The position numbers and the translations under genes are program-made. Positions 21,868 through 31,869 of a DNA stretch of 64,000 nt are shown piece after piece. The stretch's first letter is position 1, and each line of letters opens with the position of its first letter. The DNA comes from Acanthosepion pharaonis (Eukaryota > Mollusca > Cephalopoda > Sepiida > Sepiidae), in contig CAHIKZ030005407.1 of assembly GCA_903632075.3 (NCBI GenBank), forward strand, positions 3,846,001-3,910,000, given 5' to 3'. The notes under the pieces were generated by a model. It was not told the DNA's origin. It ran no database searches and was given only the letters and a program-made list of their open reading frames with translations.

Positions 21868-22008
21868 TGGGCACCTCAACCTAGTGTAATCGTTAGCAAG
21901 CTTGGCTCGCTAGAAAAATTACCACTGAGTAGTGAGTTCGATCCTCACTGGGTGCACCTTACTTTGGGCTTTGTACCACATCTAAGCTACGCTTGGAAAA
22001 TCACTATA
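21868..22008 (+). mobile_element. tRNA-headed SINE (family B), second of a tandem pair
   Basis: GGGCACCTCAACCTAGTGTA, CGTTAGCAAGCTTGGCTCGC, GAGTAGTGAGTTCGATCCTC, then CTTACTTTGGGCTTTGTACC and CTACGCTTGGAAAATCACTA. Differs from its neighbour at many positions, so the pair is two insertions or an old dimer, not a recent duplication. Confidence 0.85.
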
Positions 22009-22330
22009 CATCAACTTCATTCAGTAAAACTGTATATTGTTGTTCTTGGGCCTTGTGTAAGGCGAGCATTTAGTAAAATAATAATAATAATAATTTCATC
22101 ATTGACTGATTTAAATCTTTTATTCAGAAGTTTGTCTATTATATAATTTACTGAACATTTGAAATATCAATGAAATTTTTCTTTCAGGTTGCCTCCTGCA
22201 GGAATTCAGTTCTTCGATGAGTTCACCAGTAAATATCATCTTGGCATGTTACTTCAAAGGTGCCTACATAGCTTTCCTTTTACAACGGTCGTTCCAAAAC
22301 GTTTTTGCGTCATTGCCCACTTTCACATCA

Positions 22331-22544
22331 AAGAATTTTTTTACCGCCCACCTCTATAGTAAATATTCAGAAGTATAGCAAAATTGTTTGGTAAAAGGTT
22401 ATTGTTCTTCTTCTCTGTGCCGTGTCTCTTCAGGACGTAAGCGACGATGTCTCGACACAAATTCCTGTCGTTTGGAGCTGTTTGTTACTGATTCATAAAC
22501 TGACTTTATGATATCAGAGTTAACAAATAACACTGACTTAAGCG
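22331..22544 (-). repeat. Empty-site copy of the segment at 19963-21420
   Basis: Unbroken version of the duplicated segment, including a minus-strand RTE-like LINE 3' end (22400-22490). Ends at GACTTAAGCG like its partner. It proves that 20011-21253 is an insertion. Confidence 0.85.
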
Positions 22545-24349
22545 GCGGCTACTGCTGTTACCGTATTAAAGAACAAATAAAAGCAAACTTAACTATTGAT
22601 AAGTATACATATATAATTGAGTTTTATGATCAAGCTTAGTATTATGGTGGGGTTAGCGTTGCAAGTGTTGACAAAAGATTAAACGATTTTTGTTTACAAT
22701 TATAAAATGAAATAGAATATACCTTACTGGCAACTAAGAAAATTTTGGAGTATATTTGTTGTTGTTATTGATCTTAACTTATCTGATTAATATCCGAATA
22801 AAATTTTATTTCGTCTGAAGAAATATATAAATGTTAATAATCCTATATATCACCACTCTTTCGCTAAAAGATAGCAGACCATGTGGAAAAAGGCTGCAAA
22901 CTTGGCGAAAACAATTTTTTATTGTCTAAATGTTTATGTTATTCTTAAGAGGAAAGTCCAAAGTATTTCTGGTTATTTTATTAATTTTTTTATTTTTATT
23001 TTTTTCATCCTTTTTAGAACATTCGAAAATTTGAGCAAAAATCTTGATCTTTTTTTCGTTAGCGGAACACATTAAAATCGATTATATCCGTCATTTTTGA
23101 GAAATTTGTCAGGGTTTAAATTTTTGAGAAATTTGTCAGGGTTTAAATTTTTGAGAAATTTGTCAGGGTTTAAATTCTCCGTTTAAATATCCTGTAAATA
23201 TAAATTATATCTTTTTCAAAAGTTATTCGAGGAAAATTAGAAAATTTAAAGTTTAATTAATCCCATTGGAAACAAACATTACTAACATTTTTTATTTTTT
23301 AGCAGAGAAATTTGGTTGAAAATAAGAGAAGTATGTCTTAACTGCGGTAACTTGTTTTTGAAGTGTTAACTAACAGTTACATCGATGTATTTACAGCTGA
23401 GGTCAATCGTTATCGGACAGAAGAACAGAAGTTACATAATTTTTTTTCGAAATTTAAGTGGACTAATTTAACTACCCAGTAATTTTTAACAATTAACAAA
23501 TACTTTCAGCAATCTAATATTTTATTGATTTTTAAGGCATTTTGTTAGAAAATGGTTTCTGGAAAAATAAAATTTAAAATATTAACAATGAAATAAATTG
23601 AAAATTTCATAATTGAGAGTGAAATAAAATTTCATAAGGGATGTATATATAATTTTTACGTACATCTCTTATGAAATTTTATGGTATTATTTTTATCTAT
23701 TATTTTTTATCTCTGTTATGAAAACATTTCATAACTAAGATAACATAAAAATTAATAATAAATAAAAATAATAGCATAAAATTTCATAAGATGATACCTA
23801 ATTGTTACCACTCTTATTTATGAAATGTTATTTTTTATACGTTAATTTTTAATATTAATTGTTATAATATTGCAATTATGAATATCTTAAATTTTTGTAT
23901 TAATAATGTAATCATTTAAACTTATTTTATTTAATCACAATCCACCAACAATAAAAGTGTCAAAATATATAAAAAAAAATCTGCTATGCAATTGATTTCA
24001 GACTTGAACGAAAATGTCTAAAGCCTGAAGAATTTGATGCCCTTTTTTTCGCCCCTAGAATTGAAACTAAAAAAGAAAATAATTAATCAATAATATCAGT
24101 CTGTCTCTCACTGAAAAACAATAAATTAATGATATTTAAAAAATTAAATTAAAATAAGCTTTTAAATTTATGATCTGTAATGATAGATCTACTTGAGAAC
24201 AACATTCCCTAATCTTTACGGATTGAAACTCAGTTTGAAAATATTTAACAATTTTATCACATTTCGCATTTAAAATTGAAAAAGAAAGAAAAAATTCTTG
24301 TAAGAATTAATTTTTCATCGAAAAAATATTTCGGCTTCAGACAATATTG
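22545..24349. other. Unassigned AT-rich sequence with small repeats
   Basis: No gene is supported. It contains three tandem copies of a 27 bp unit (GAAATTTGTCAGGGTTTAAA plus TTTTTGA) at about 23094-23175. It also contains an inverted repeat around 23628-23684 (AAATTTCATAAGGGATGTA and its complement), a third partial copy of which lies at 23776-23795. The rest is AT-rich with no recognisable coding or RNA signal. Confidence 0.5.
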
Positions 24350-25172
24350 TCTTTAACGTATATTATTCATAAAAGCCATTAAAAGCTTTTCTAATTAAAT
24401 AATGTCTTTTATTGGGTATTTTATGTTATAACTGATTTTCAGTAACGGAGTGATTCAATTTTACAAAAAAATCGATGATTTATATTCTTCAAAGACTTCT
24501 GCTTTTAACTAATATAATCAATAAAGTTACAACGTTGAATGCCCGCGTTTTCATAAAATTAATCAAGAGGGTAAGTAACAGATGTAAAAAATATTTTTAC
24601 CATAACTTTCTATAAAACATGTTCAAAATTATTTCATTCATATGTGAATAAGTTCTGAAAGTTTCATTAAAATCAGACAATTAGTTGATTTTTGCAAGAA
24701 TTTTGAAAAGCAATGTGCTTTTAACACCAAAAAAAGACCTTAAATACTAATTTTTCTTTGACCCGCTCACGGAAAAAAAAGAAAAAAAAAAAACAAGATT
24801 TTAACCAAAATTGCGAACATGCTAGAAAGGATAAAAGATAAAAATTAATAAAATAATTAAAAAAAAAATACTTTCGTTTTTCCTCTTAATAATAACATAA
24901 ACATTTTGAGGATAACACTTTATTTTCATTAAGTTTGGAGCATTTTTTCATCACGATATGCTGATTTTTAGCGATTTCGTGGAGATACCTACTCAAAACT
25001 ATAAATACTCCTTTTCTGCGAGAATATGTGTCTCTCATCTAAGAATGCGACCCAGTTATTGCCATTTAGATACCTGTTTTTTTGTTTCTTTTTTTTTTTA
25101 TAAAACTTCTTTGCACATATTATTTTTTATATTTTTTCCTGGTAGCATATGTTGACATGCCTTTTTAATACT
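24350..25172. mobile_element. ~820 bp dispersed element, copy 1
   Basis: Near-identical to 30243-31063, in direct orientation 5.9 kb apart. By eye there are about 8-10 substitutions and a few poly-A length changes over 820 bp. It starts TCTTTAACGTATATTATTC and ends TGACATGCCTTTTTAATACT. No long open frame, no terminal inverted repeats and no poly-A end were identified. The abrupt boundaries with unrelated flanks suggest transposition or a copy-paste event rather than a segmental duplication of the area. Confidence 0.85.
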
Positions 25173-25544
25173 TTTAAAAACCCATATGACATACTAAAGG
25201 TAACGAGGTAAGAAGGAAAGAGTATGTAACCTGTTGAAACTTGACTAATGCATGGAATAATAATGCAACACAAAATGTACTTAGAACAAAATGTATTGAA
25301 ACAAGAAAGTGTACACAATATTTACATATAGTCTTTTGTATATTCCTGGTAAGACCGTTCCTGGAGAATGTGTTGACTGAGTCGCAGTCGGGCAGAGTCT
25401 CTGGTTGAATTTCTTGATTCCTCCTTCTCTTCCCGGTACCAACCATATTTATATGGTCGGTACTCCACTATGCAAATTAGGTGGATCCTACCACAACAGT
25501 TAACCTATCTAATGTGTTTGTGTAAAAGGATGTTGAAACATGAA

Positions 25545-25660
25545 TACGGGGGAATAGTAAGAGATCAAACATTGCCACAAGAGATAGGAAGTTGTGGAGA
25601 GCTATGCTCGACCACGTCCCGAAGGAACACGTCATATAAAAGAAGAAGAACACAAATTAT
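25545..25660 (+). pseudogene. RTE-like LINE 3' terminal fragment
   Basis: The plus strand decodes to YGGIVRDQTLPQ, then RKLWRAMLDHVPKEHV and a lysine-rich AAGAAGAAGAA tail. This is the family's GGIxRxQTLLRATKDRKLW RAMIAHVL ending. Fewer than 120 bp remain. Confidence 0.7.
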
Positions 25661-25837
25661 TAAAATAAAATGAATATTTTAAATATTTCGTACATTTTTA
25701 TGGACATGTTACTTTATTTAAATAAAAAATACTTAACGCTCATATAAAAGAACAAATTGTTAAAATAAAATAAATATTTTAAATGTTTCGTACGTTTTTA
25801 TGGACATGTCACCTTATTAAAAAAAACACTTAACACT
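25632..25837. repeat. Tandem duplication, ~100 bp unit
   Basis: TCATATAAAAGAA at 25632 and 25740 starts two copies that share AAATTATTAAAATAAAAT, TATTTTAAATATTTCGTAC and TTTTTATGGACATGT. They differ by several substitutions and a 9 bp length difference. The second copy begins directly after the first. Confidence 0.8.
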
Positions 25838-26675
25838 CAATTGATTACTTCGAAACTCAGATGATGAAATAAACATAAATTTACTGATAATGAAGAAGCT
25901 TATAGTGTTTGATCTAAGAGAAAATTATTTTGACAAAGGAATATTGTTGAAAAGCGAGAAATTATCAAATTAAGAACCATCTACTCCACTACTGAAAACT
26001 AAAGTTGGCACAGGCGTTTCTTTGAAATCAACTTTTATGAACAGATTGATTGATTATGTGTAAGTATATCGGAAGAACTAAAATTACGTTTTGTCCAGTA
26101 AATGTAGATTTTTTTTTCTTCTGAAACGGATTTTTTTTCTCATGATGCCAGTTCCTCGACCAAGCATATCAAAGTCGGTTTTCCAAATTGTCAAACATAG
26201 GTACATCGATAATTCATAACCTGCTATTGTAAGTTCGTTCCTTGTACATAATATACTTATTCAACATAATGTTCTTCCTTGCCAATGCATTTAATTCAGT
26301 GGGGAATATATTAATCCCATAGTTCACACCTTTTACAAGGTAAATTTCACATAAAGAAAAAATATATATTCTTTATTTGTATTCTTTTTCATTTTTTTCT
26401 AATCTGCTCGATCAATTCTCCTTTGGTGGCTGGCGGCTCGAGATCAAGATATGGGTAAAGGTTAATAGTTTGGGCAGCTTGGCTTTTGCCAGAGAAAATG
26501 AGTTTTATCCTTAACAAATATAGCTATTGTTGCTTTCTGACAAATTATGCTTAAACTCATACTGTTATTTTTTAGCGCTTTTCTTTCTCAGTTTTCTTTT
26601 CTTCCCCATTTCTCTTTTTTATTTCTTTGATTGTTTCATAGAGCTTGTTTTTTTTCTCCACATTTATTTATTTCC

Positions 26676-26732
26676 TTCCTTCCTTCCTTCCTTCCTTCCT
26701 TCCTTCCTTCCTTTTCTTTTCTTTTCTTTTCT
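26676..26732. repeat. (CCTT)n and (CTTTT)n microsatellites
   Basis: About nine TTCC units (26676-26712) followed by TTTTC pentamers (26712-26732). Confidence 0.9.
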
Positions 26733-26755
26733 AATTGCTCTTTTTATGGTCAAAA

Positions 26756-26955
26756 TCTCTACCGGTTTCCTTTCGTTACTCTACTCTCCACCCGTTTCAC
26801 TTCGTCATTTCTAGTCTCCACCCGTTTCATTTCGTAATTCCTACTTTCCCGCCCATTTCATTTCTACATTCTTACACTTCACCCGATTCCTTTCGTCATT
26901 CCCACTCTCCACCTGTTTCCTTTTGTGATTCTTACTCTCCGCCCGAATCTTTCAA
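26756..26955. repeat. Degenerate tandem array, ~30 bp unit
   Basis: About six diverged copies of CTCCACCCGTTTCATTTCGT plus CATTCCTA. It is in register with open frames on the plus strand, but this is explained by the repeat. Confidence 0.75.
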
Positions 26956-27226
26956 CATCAAACGTTAATAATCTGATATAACATCATACTATTTGCTTTT
27001 CTCAGTAAATGCTGACAACGCCTTTAGTTTTCCAAAAGGTTTCAATAATGCTAAGGGCTGCAGAGATGCCGTCACGGCAGAATTGAAATTCAAACAAAAT
27101 GCCTGAGTCTGGTATCCGGAGAATTACATCAAAACATTGCAAAATTTAGCTTTAATCATTTAATAAGGTTTTCTTCTATCACATAAACACAAAGGGGCAG
27201 GCATGAATTAGTTTGCACGCACCTCT

Positions 27227-27228
<2 letters not shown>

Positions 27229-27267
<39 letters not shown>
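27229..27267. repeat. (TA)n microsatellite
   Basis: Pure TA tract ending directly at ATTGTCATTCACAGAC, the edge of a degenerate hammerhead-like motif. Confidence 0.9.
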
Positions 27268-27270
<3 letters not shown>

Positions 27271-27322
27271 CATTCACAGACAGACTGTTTCAGCAGCTCA
27301 TTGGCGCATGGCAGGGGTGAAG
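27266..27322 (-). ncRNA. Degenerate hammerhead-ribozyme-like motif
   Basis: Minus strand: CAATGAGC (decayed CUGAUGA core), a shortened stem II, GAAACAGTCTGTC and TGTGAATGAC. The GAAA core, the 2 bp stem III (CA/UG around GUC) and the cleavage GUC are intact, but the CUGAUGA box is damaged. Adjacent to (TA)n, like the better copy at 27492-27538. Confidence 0.45.
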
Positions 27323-27489
27323 GTGAATTTAAGCGTATTTATTTTTAGATAAACACACAATGACTGAGTGAACTTGATTCGACTTATCGAAGAGTTTTGC
27401 ATTAATAGCCGTAATAGTCACTGTTTACAAACGCACACTTTCTCCCCAGAGAGCTCAACCGAAATAAATTTTTCAGTAGCATATATATT

Positions 27490-27784
27490 GTCATCCACAG
27501 ACGGACTGTTTTGCTGTATCACAGCTCATCAGTGTGGCTAGAGACGCTGGAAGCGAAAATCCCACCGCAGCTCATGACGTAATATTGATACATATTTTTT
27601 AGTCCTATCTAAGCTTTCGGCTTGCATAAAGCCATTATCAAAGCTTACAATTACTTTACCGTATATTAAACAATGAACTGCGGTGAGATTTTCGCTTCCA
27701 GCGTCTTGTATGCACGAGTTTGTCACTGCTTGAAATCTTCCATGTAAACATAAACAGACTATCATTATTGTTTTGTCCGTGTAT

Positions 27785-27790
<6 letters not shown>
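27490..27790 (-). mobile_element. Penelope-like element terminal (pLTR-like) block
   Basis: On the minus strand, from the (TA)n at 27850 down: an unassigned leader, one 29 bp arm (27678-27706), the segment GCTTTGATAATGGCTTTATG with CAAGCCGAAAGC (typical of the end region of Penelope-like elements, also at 55620-55660), the second 29 bp arm (27542-27570), and finally the hammerhead-like motif (27492-27538). The two arms are inverted repeats with one mismatch. No coding sequence is present, so it is a solo or truncated terminal region. Confidence 0.6.
27492..27538 (-). ncRNA. Hammerhead-ribozyme-like motif in a Penelope-type terminal region
   Basis: Read on the minus strand: GCCACA (stem I, 27538-27533), CTGATGA core (27532-27526), stem II GCTGTGATACAGC (27525-27513, a 5 bp stem with GAT loop), AAAA (GAAA core with G to A), short stem III CA-GTC-CG, GTC (cleavage triplet) and TGTGGATGA, whose TGTGG pairs with CCACA of stem I. 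This is the type-I layout with minimal stem III known from Penelope-like elements. The first G of GAAA and one stem III pair are changed, so this copy is probably weak or inactive. Confidence 0.65.

Positions 27791-27850
<60 letters not shown>
27791..27850. repeat. (TA)n microsatellite
   Basis: Pure TA tract of 30 units next to the Penelope-type terminal block, followed by a short (GTAT)n run. Confidence 0.95.
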
Positions 27851-27862
<12 letters not shown>

Positions 27863-27874
27863 TTGAAAAGGATT

Positions 27875-28070
27875 TCTTATTAGTGTAAACGTTATTTTTT
27901 TAGTGGGTACTTGTGTTTCATTTGCTCTTCCTGTTTTTGTTTTTATGAAAGAGTGAAATTAATAACAACCAGCCTAAACTGAGAAGTCCTAATAAAGGAA
28001 AAAATGTGCCTCTGACAGAAATTAAACCTGCATCCCTTTTTTCCATCAGGGAAACCATTTTTCATCCCGT
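27875..28070 (+). repeat. Dispersed arm related to the fold-back at 56456-56735
   Basis: Shares with 56465-56570, in the same order: GTGAAATTAATAACAAC, CTAATAAAGGAAAAAATG, GACAGAAATTAAACCTG and a CCTTTTTTCCATCAGGG end. Here only one arm is present. It follows a (TA)n tract, as the 56.3 kb copy does. Confidence 0.6.
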
Positions 28071-28469
28071 TAAATATATTATTTATCCTCATAGGAAAAA
28101 ATACCGTATAAAAAAAGATGAGTCTCTATACGACTAACGGATTATCACTTGTAGACTAATGAGCAGTCAAATAAACTTCGATGAAATAAATGCTTTCTTC
28201 GGCATCTGTTTGGATTCATAGCGATCCTTTTCCTAGATTGGCTGCCACACAAACCATGACAGCCTGGTCTGAAGTGCTATCTGACCTACAGCTAGAGATC
28301 AGATGGATTCATCTCTTTTCCAAAGATAATACTTAGAAGTAAACGAACACACAGAAGCGCACACAATGTTAAGATACGCTTCGAGCAGATATGAGCGTTC
28401 GAGAGAAACCATGGCAAATTTGTAGTTTAAAAACAGTAATTTGAACTTGCTAACCGGACGCGTCTTCTA

Positions 28470-28655
28470 TATCTAAATGGTATAGCACGTCAGGCTATAT
28501 GACAGTTCCGTGTAGGATACAGGTTCGTTTCCTGTCGGAGGTCACATATTTTCTATGGAATTTCCTTGACATTCAGGCTGGTAAATGTCGTTAATACTGT
28601 TTATTATAAACAAAGCATTTGCTTAAATATTTGTATATAAAAATTAGCGTATAAA
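28470..28655 (+). mobile_element. tRNA-headed SINE (family C)
   Basis: Head: AAATGGTATAGCACGTCAGG, TATATGACAGTTCCGTGTAG, CAGGTTCGTTTCCTGTC. Body: ACATATTTTCTATGGAATTT, GACATTCAGGCTGGTAAATG, AATACTGTTTATTATAAACA, AAGCATTTGCTTAAATATTT. Closest relative in the window is 49465-49660. Confidence 0.8.
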
Positions 28656-28859
28656 CAGTATATAAAATATGAGATAACTATATATATTTTTATATATCAA
28701 GAACAGTATTGAGGAAATATATATGTACAAAATACACACACATTTAAAGTAATGATGTAGAAACGAATATGAGTGAGTAATATGTTTTTACGACCTATCA
28801 ACACTTTGCACATTATCTAAAGCCATATTTTTTTTTACTGATACAAGTACTACTTATTA

Positions 28860-29095
28860 ACCCGTAGCAGGGGAAGAAGAGGTGGATTCATACATTTCCT
28901 AAGCGTATTTGTGTGTAAATGAATATAACCAACCCGATTAGAATTGGAACTCGGCTCAATTTCACTTCCATTATCCATTGCACCAACCATACACCCAAGC
29001 TTAGAGCACCTGGCATGCTCAAGCGGTCACCCGTCTAGGTGCTGGCCAAACTTGACGTTGCTTAAATTCGGTGATCGTACGAGAGCTGACGTTTC
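28860..29095 (-). mobile_element. 5S rRNA-tRNA chimeric SINE, copy 2
   Basis: Minus strand: GCTCTCGTACGATCACCGAA, TTTAAGCAACGTCAAG, GCACCTAGACGGGTGACCGC and TTGAGCATGCCAGG follow the 3' three-quarters of 5S rRNA (29090-29005). They pass directly into TATGGTTGGTGCAATGGATA, GAGCCGAGTTCCAATTC and the family-A body with CTTCTTCCCCTGCTACGGGT. The junction (AGCTTGGGTGTATGG) matches that of copy 1 (AGCTTGGATGTGCATATGG). The two copies differ at many bases, so they are independent insertions of one chimeric source. Confidence 0.8.
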
Positions 29096-29350
29096 AACGT
29101 AAATATGGCCGTAAGCCTTTCGATGATGCCAAATGAATATATGGTAAAGTACACGGAAGTACGCTTATAATTGCTAGAATTTGATCTCTGTATATATAAG
29201 CCAGTAATCGTTGTTTTATAACGCACAAAACATGTCACGCCGTAGCCAATATGTTCTGACAATCCGCATAAATTCACAGCTTCGAAAGGTATTGATTAAT
29301 GAAAATGACGAACTCAGATATTGCCTGCAATGACAAACATATAAATACAA

Positions 29351-30232
29351 GGTGCGATGGGTAAATTGTCGCCATATTATATTTTTAATTTCGCGCATGG
29401 GCGTTATTTGTTTTTGATTTTGTCGACTTCACAGTATAGTAGGGTCAGTTGGACATCGTCTGTAAGAAAAAGAGCATCATGACTCAATTCACTCCACCAG
29501 AAATTTGGAAACGGCATGCTGTACTGTTTGGCATTCGCGCCGAAAGCTTCAATACGAACATTTCAAAGTGTTTGAGTGTCAATCTGAGGACAGTGCAGAG
29601 GATGTAGAAAGAGTTGGATGAGTCTAATGGTGATTACGAAGGAGCGGCAGCTAGGAACATTCACTCTGATCGATCTAATAAGAAAATAACTGCCGAATTT
29701 GTTGTTGAGGGCCTTAGACACAACACGGAGGCCTACATCAAATGTTTGAGGAAGTAGTGCTGCCCTGGGCCAAGAGGGTGGCTGCTAGAAGAGACTATGT
29801 TTGGCAACAGGAATCGGCACCATGCTACACATGTAAGAGAACCTAGTCATGGCTGTCAGACAATGTCTGCGACCACATCACCCCTTAAATCTGGCCACCT
29901 AACACCCCGGACTATAGCCCCCACCTTGATTATTATGTGTGGGGCCCAGTTGAGCGAGAGATCAATAAAACTCCTTGTAACACCAGAGATGAATCGAAGG
30001 CAAGGATTATGGCAGCATTCGCCAGCTTAATTAAGGAGACCGTCCAGAAAAGTTGCAAGAGATTCCGAAGTCGTATTGAGGCCGTGGTCGAAGCTAATTG
30101 TGATTTTACTGAATAAATTTACTGTTTAGTATTTCAAGATATTTCTGTGTCATTTTGGTAAATATATCTGTTAAAATGAGATGTTAGTGTTATTTTAATT
30201 TTTGTGTAATTTAGACGGCAATTTATCTATGG
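29351..30232 (+). pseudogene. maT/Tc1-like DNA transposon relic, internally deleted
   Basis: Left end GCGATGGGTAAATTGTCGCC and right end (complement) CCATAGATAAATTGCCGTC form imperfect terminal inverted repeats. From 29479 the sequence decodes to MTQFTPPEIWKRHAVLFGIR, then SVNLRTVQRM, a stop, KELDESNGDYEGAAARNIHS. After a deletion of the central catalytic region it resumes as VWQQESAPCYT, NTPDYSPHLDYYVWG and RDESKARIMAAFASLIKETV, ending in VVEANCDFTE. The second catalytic Asp of the usual QQDSAP motif reads Glu. Stops and frameshifts make it inactive. A sister copy is at 40130-40872. Confidence 0.75.
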
Positions 30233-30242
30233 ATATATATTT

Positions 30243-31063
30243 TCTTTAACGTATATTATTCATAAAAGCCATTAAAAGCTTTTCTAATTAAATAATGTCT
30301 TTTATTGGGTATTTTATGTTATAACTGATTTTCAGTAACGGAGTGATTCAATTTTACAAAAAAATAGATGATTTATATTCTTCAAAGACTTCTGCTTTTA
30401 ACTAATATAATCAATAAAGTTACAACGTTGAATGCCCGCGTTTTCATAAAATTAATCAAGAGGGTAAGTAACAGATGTAAAAAATATTTTTACCATAACT
30501 TACTATAAAACATGTTCAAAATTATTTCATTCATATGTGAATAAGTTCTGAAAGTTTCATTAAAATCAGACAATTAGTTGATTTTTGCAAGAATTTTGAA
30601 AAGCAATGTGCTTTTAACACCAAAAAAAGACCTTAAATACTAATTTTTCTTTGACCCGCTCACGGAAAAAAAAGAAAAAAAAAAACAAGATTTTAACCAA
30701 AATTGTGAACATGCTAGAAAGGATAAAAGATAAAAATTAATAAAATAATTAAAAAAAAATACTTTGGTTTTTCCTCTTAATAATAACATAAACATTTTGA
30801 CGATAACACTTTATTTTCATTAAGTTTGGAGCATTTTTTCATCACGATATGCTGATTTTTAGCGATTTCGTGGAGATACCTACTCAAAACTTTAAATACT
30901 CCTTTTCTGCGAGAATATGTGTCTCTCATCTAAGAATGCGACCCAGTTATTGCCATTTAGATACCTGTTTTCTTGTTTCTTTTTTTTTTTATAAAACTTC
31001 TTTGCACATATTATTTTTTATATTTTTTCCTGGTAGCATATGTTGACATGCCTTTTTAATACT
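30243..31063. mobile_element. ~820 bp dispersed element, copy 2
   Basis: Direct-orientation partner of 24350-25172. It begins about ten bases after the right end of the transposon relic at 29351-30232. It is followed by a 48 bp stretch (31062-31109) that also occurs at 33475-33522. Confidence 0.85.
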
Positions 31064-31324
31064 CGAAAATAGATTCATATTACTACACATAACTGAAAAT
31101 GACCTAATCCTACACTGTATACTAAACTTTAAAGCATAAAGGCGGGTAACTCTCTAGCCTACGATATACAATATTCTCTCTGCACAGGCACACTGAGACA
31201 ATCACAGATACTTGGGCGCCTTTAAGTGAACGATGTTCACTAGCTCGATTGAAAAGACAATTCGCTTGTATCTTATTTACCGTGTACCTTCCGGACTTAG
31301 GCGATTATGGTTTCCTACATTTCA

Positions 31325-31525
31325 TATTTTGTAGCTCTTAGCAATGATTGATTTTACTATCCTTCCCTCTCCCGGTGTACAGTCAATTCATACAAGTTTA
31401 TCTCTGTCTTGCCTTTAATATGTTCTGTGAGTGTCAAATTCTCCAAGCCCTCTTTCCTCATTATGTGACCTAGAAATTTTACATATCTCTTTCTGATTCT
31501 ACGTATAAGCATTTTACAGATGGAA
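31325..31525 (-). pseudogene. RTE-like LINE C-terminal fragment
   Basis: The minus strand encodes CKMLIRRIRKRYVKFLGHIM, RKEGLENLTLTEHIKGKTE, the family's conserved C-terminal segment, in one open frame with the unrelated sequence upstream. Truncated at both sides. Confidence 0.75.
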
Positions 31526-31539
31526 TTTTTAGGTACCCT

Positions 31540-31850
31540 GGTGTCTAGTGAGCCAGCCAAAATGAGCTGACTCATTTTATAGTTCACCAATAGAAGGCTT
31601 AACCAATCAGAAGGCTCAAAATATTCAATGCGACGTGTATAAAGGCGGCCATGTTTTTCCCGAATATTCACTACCAGCCTTTGATATCGAAGACTGAAGA
31701 ATTACGGAACAGCTGCTGGTGGTATTGGCGATATAGTCAGATTCAGTAGAGGGTCTGACTCGTGAGTGTTAATCTTTGACGTTGTTTCATTAAACCGATT
31801 ACGTACTGCGCTGTATTCTATATTCATAGACTCTGGTGAACATGGTCAAC
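31540..31850 (+). mobile_element. Possible LTR fragment with promoter-like motifs
   Basis: A ~300 bp block between two LINE fragments. It contains ACCAATCAGA (CCAAT-like, 31593), GTGTATAAAGGCGG (TATA-like, 31637), a following GC-rich leader and ATTAAACC (31790). The order CCAAT-TATA-leader-ATTAAA is that of an LTR. Ends and target-site duplication could not be defined. Confidence 0.35.
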
Positions 31851-31869
31851 AGAAATGACTAGATGTAAC

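Noticed and set aside
23094..23175. CRISPR-like array
   Set aside because: Three direct 27 bp repeats are contiguous with no spacers, so it is a plain tandem repeat. The window is eukaryotic.
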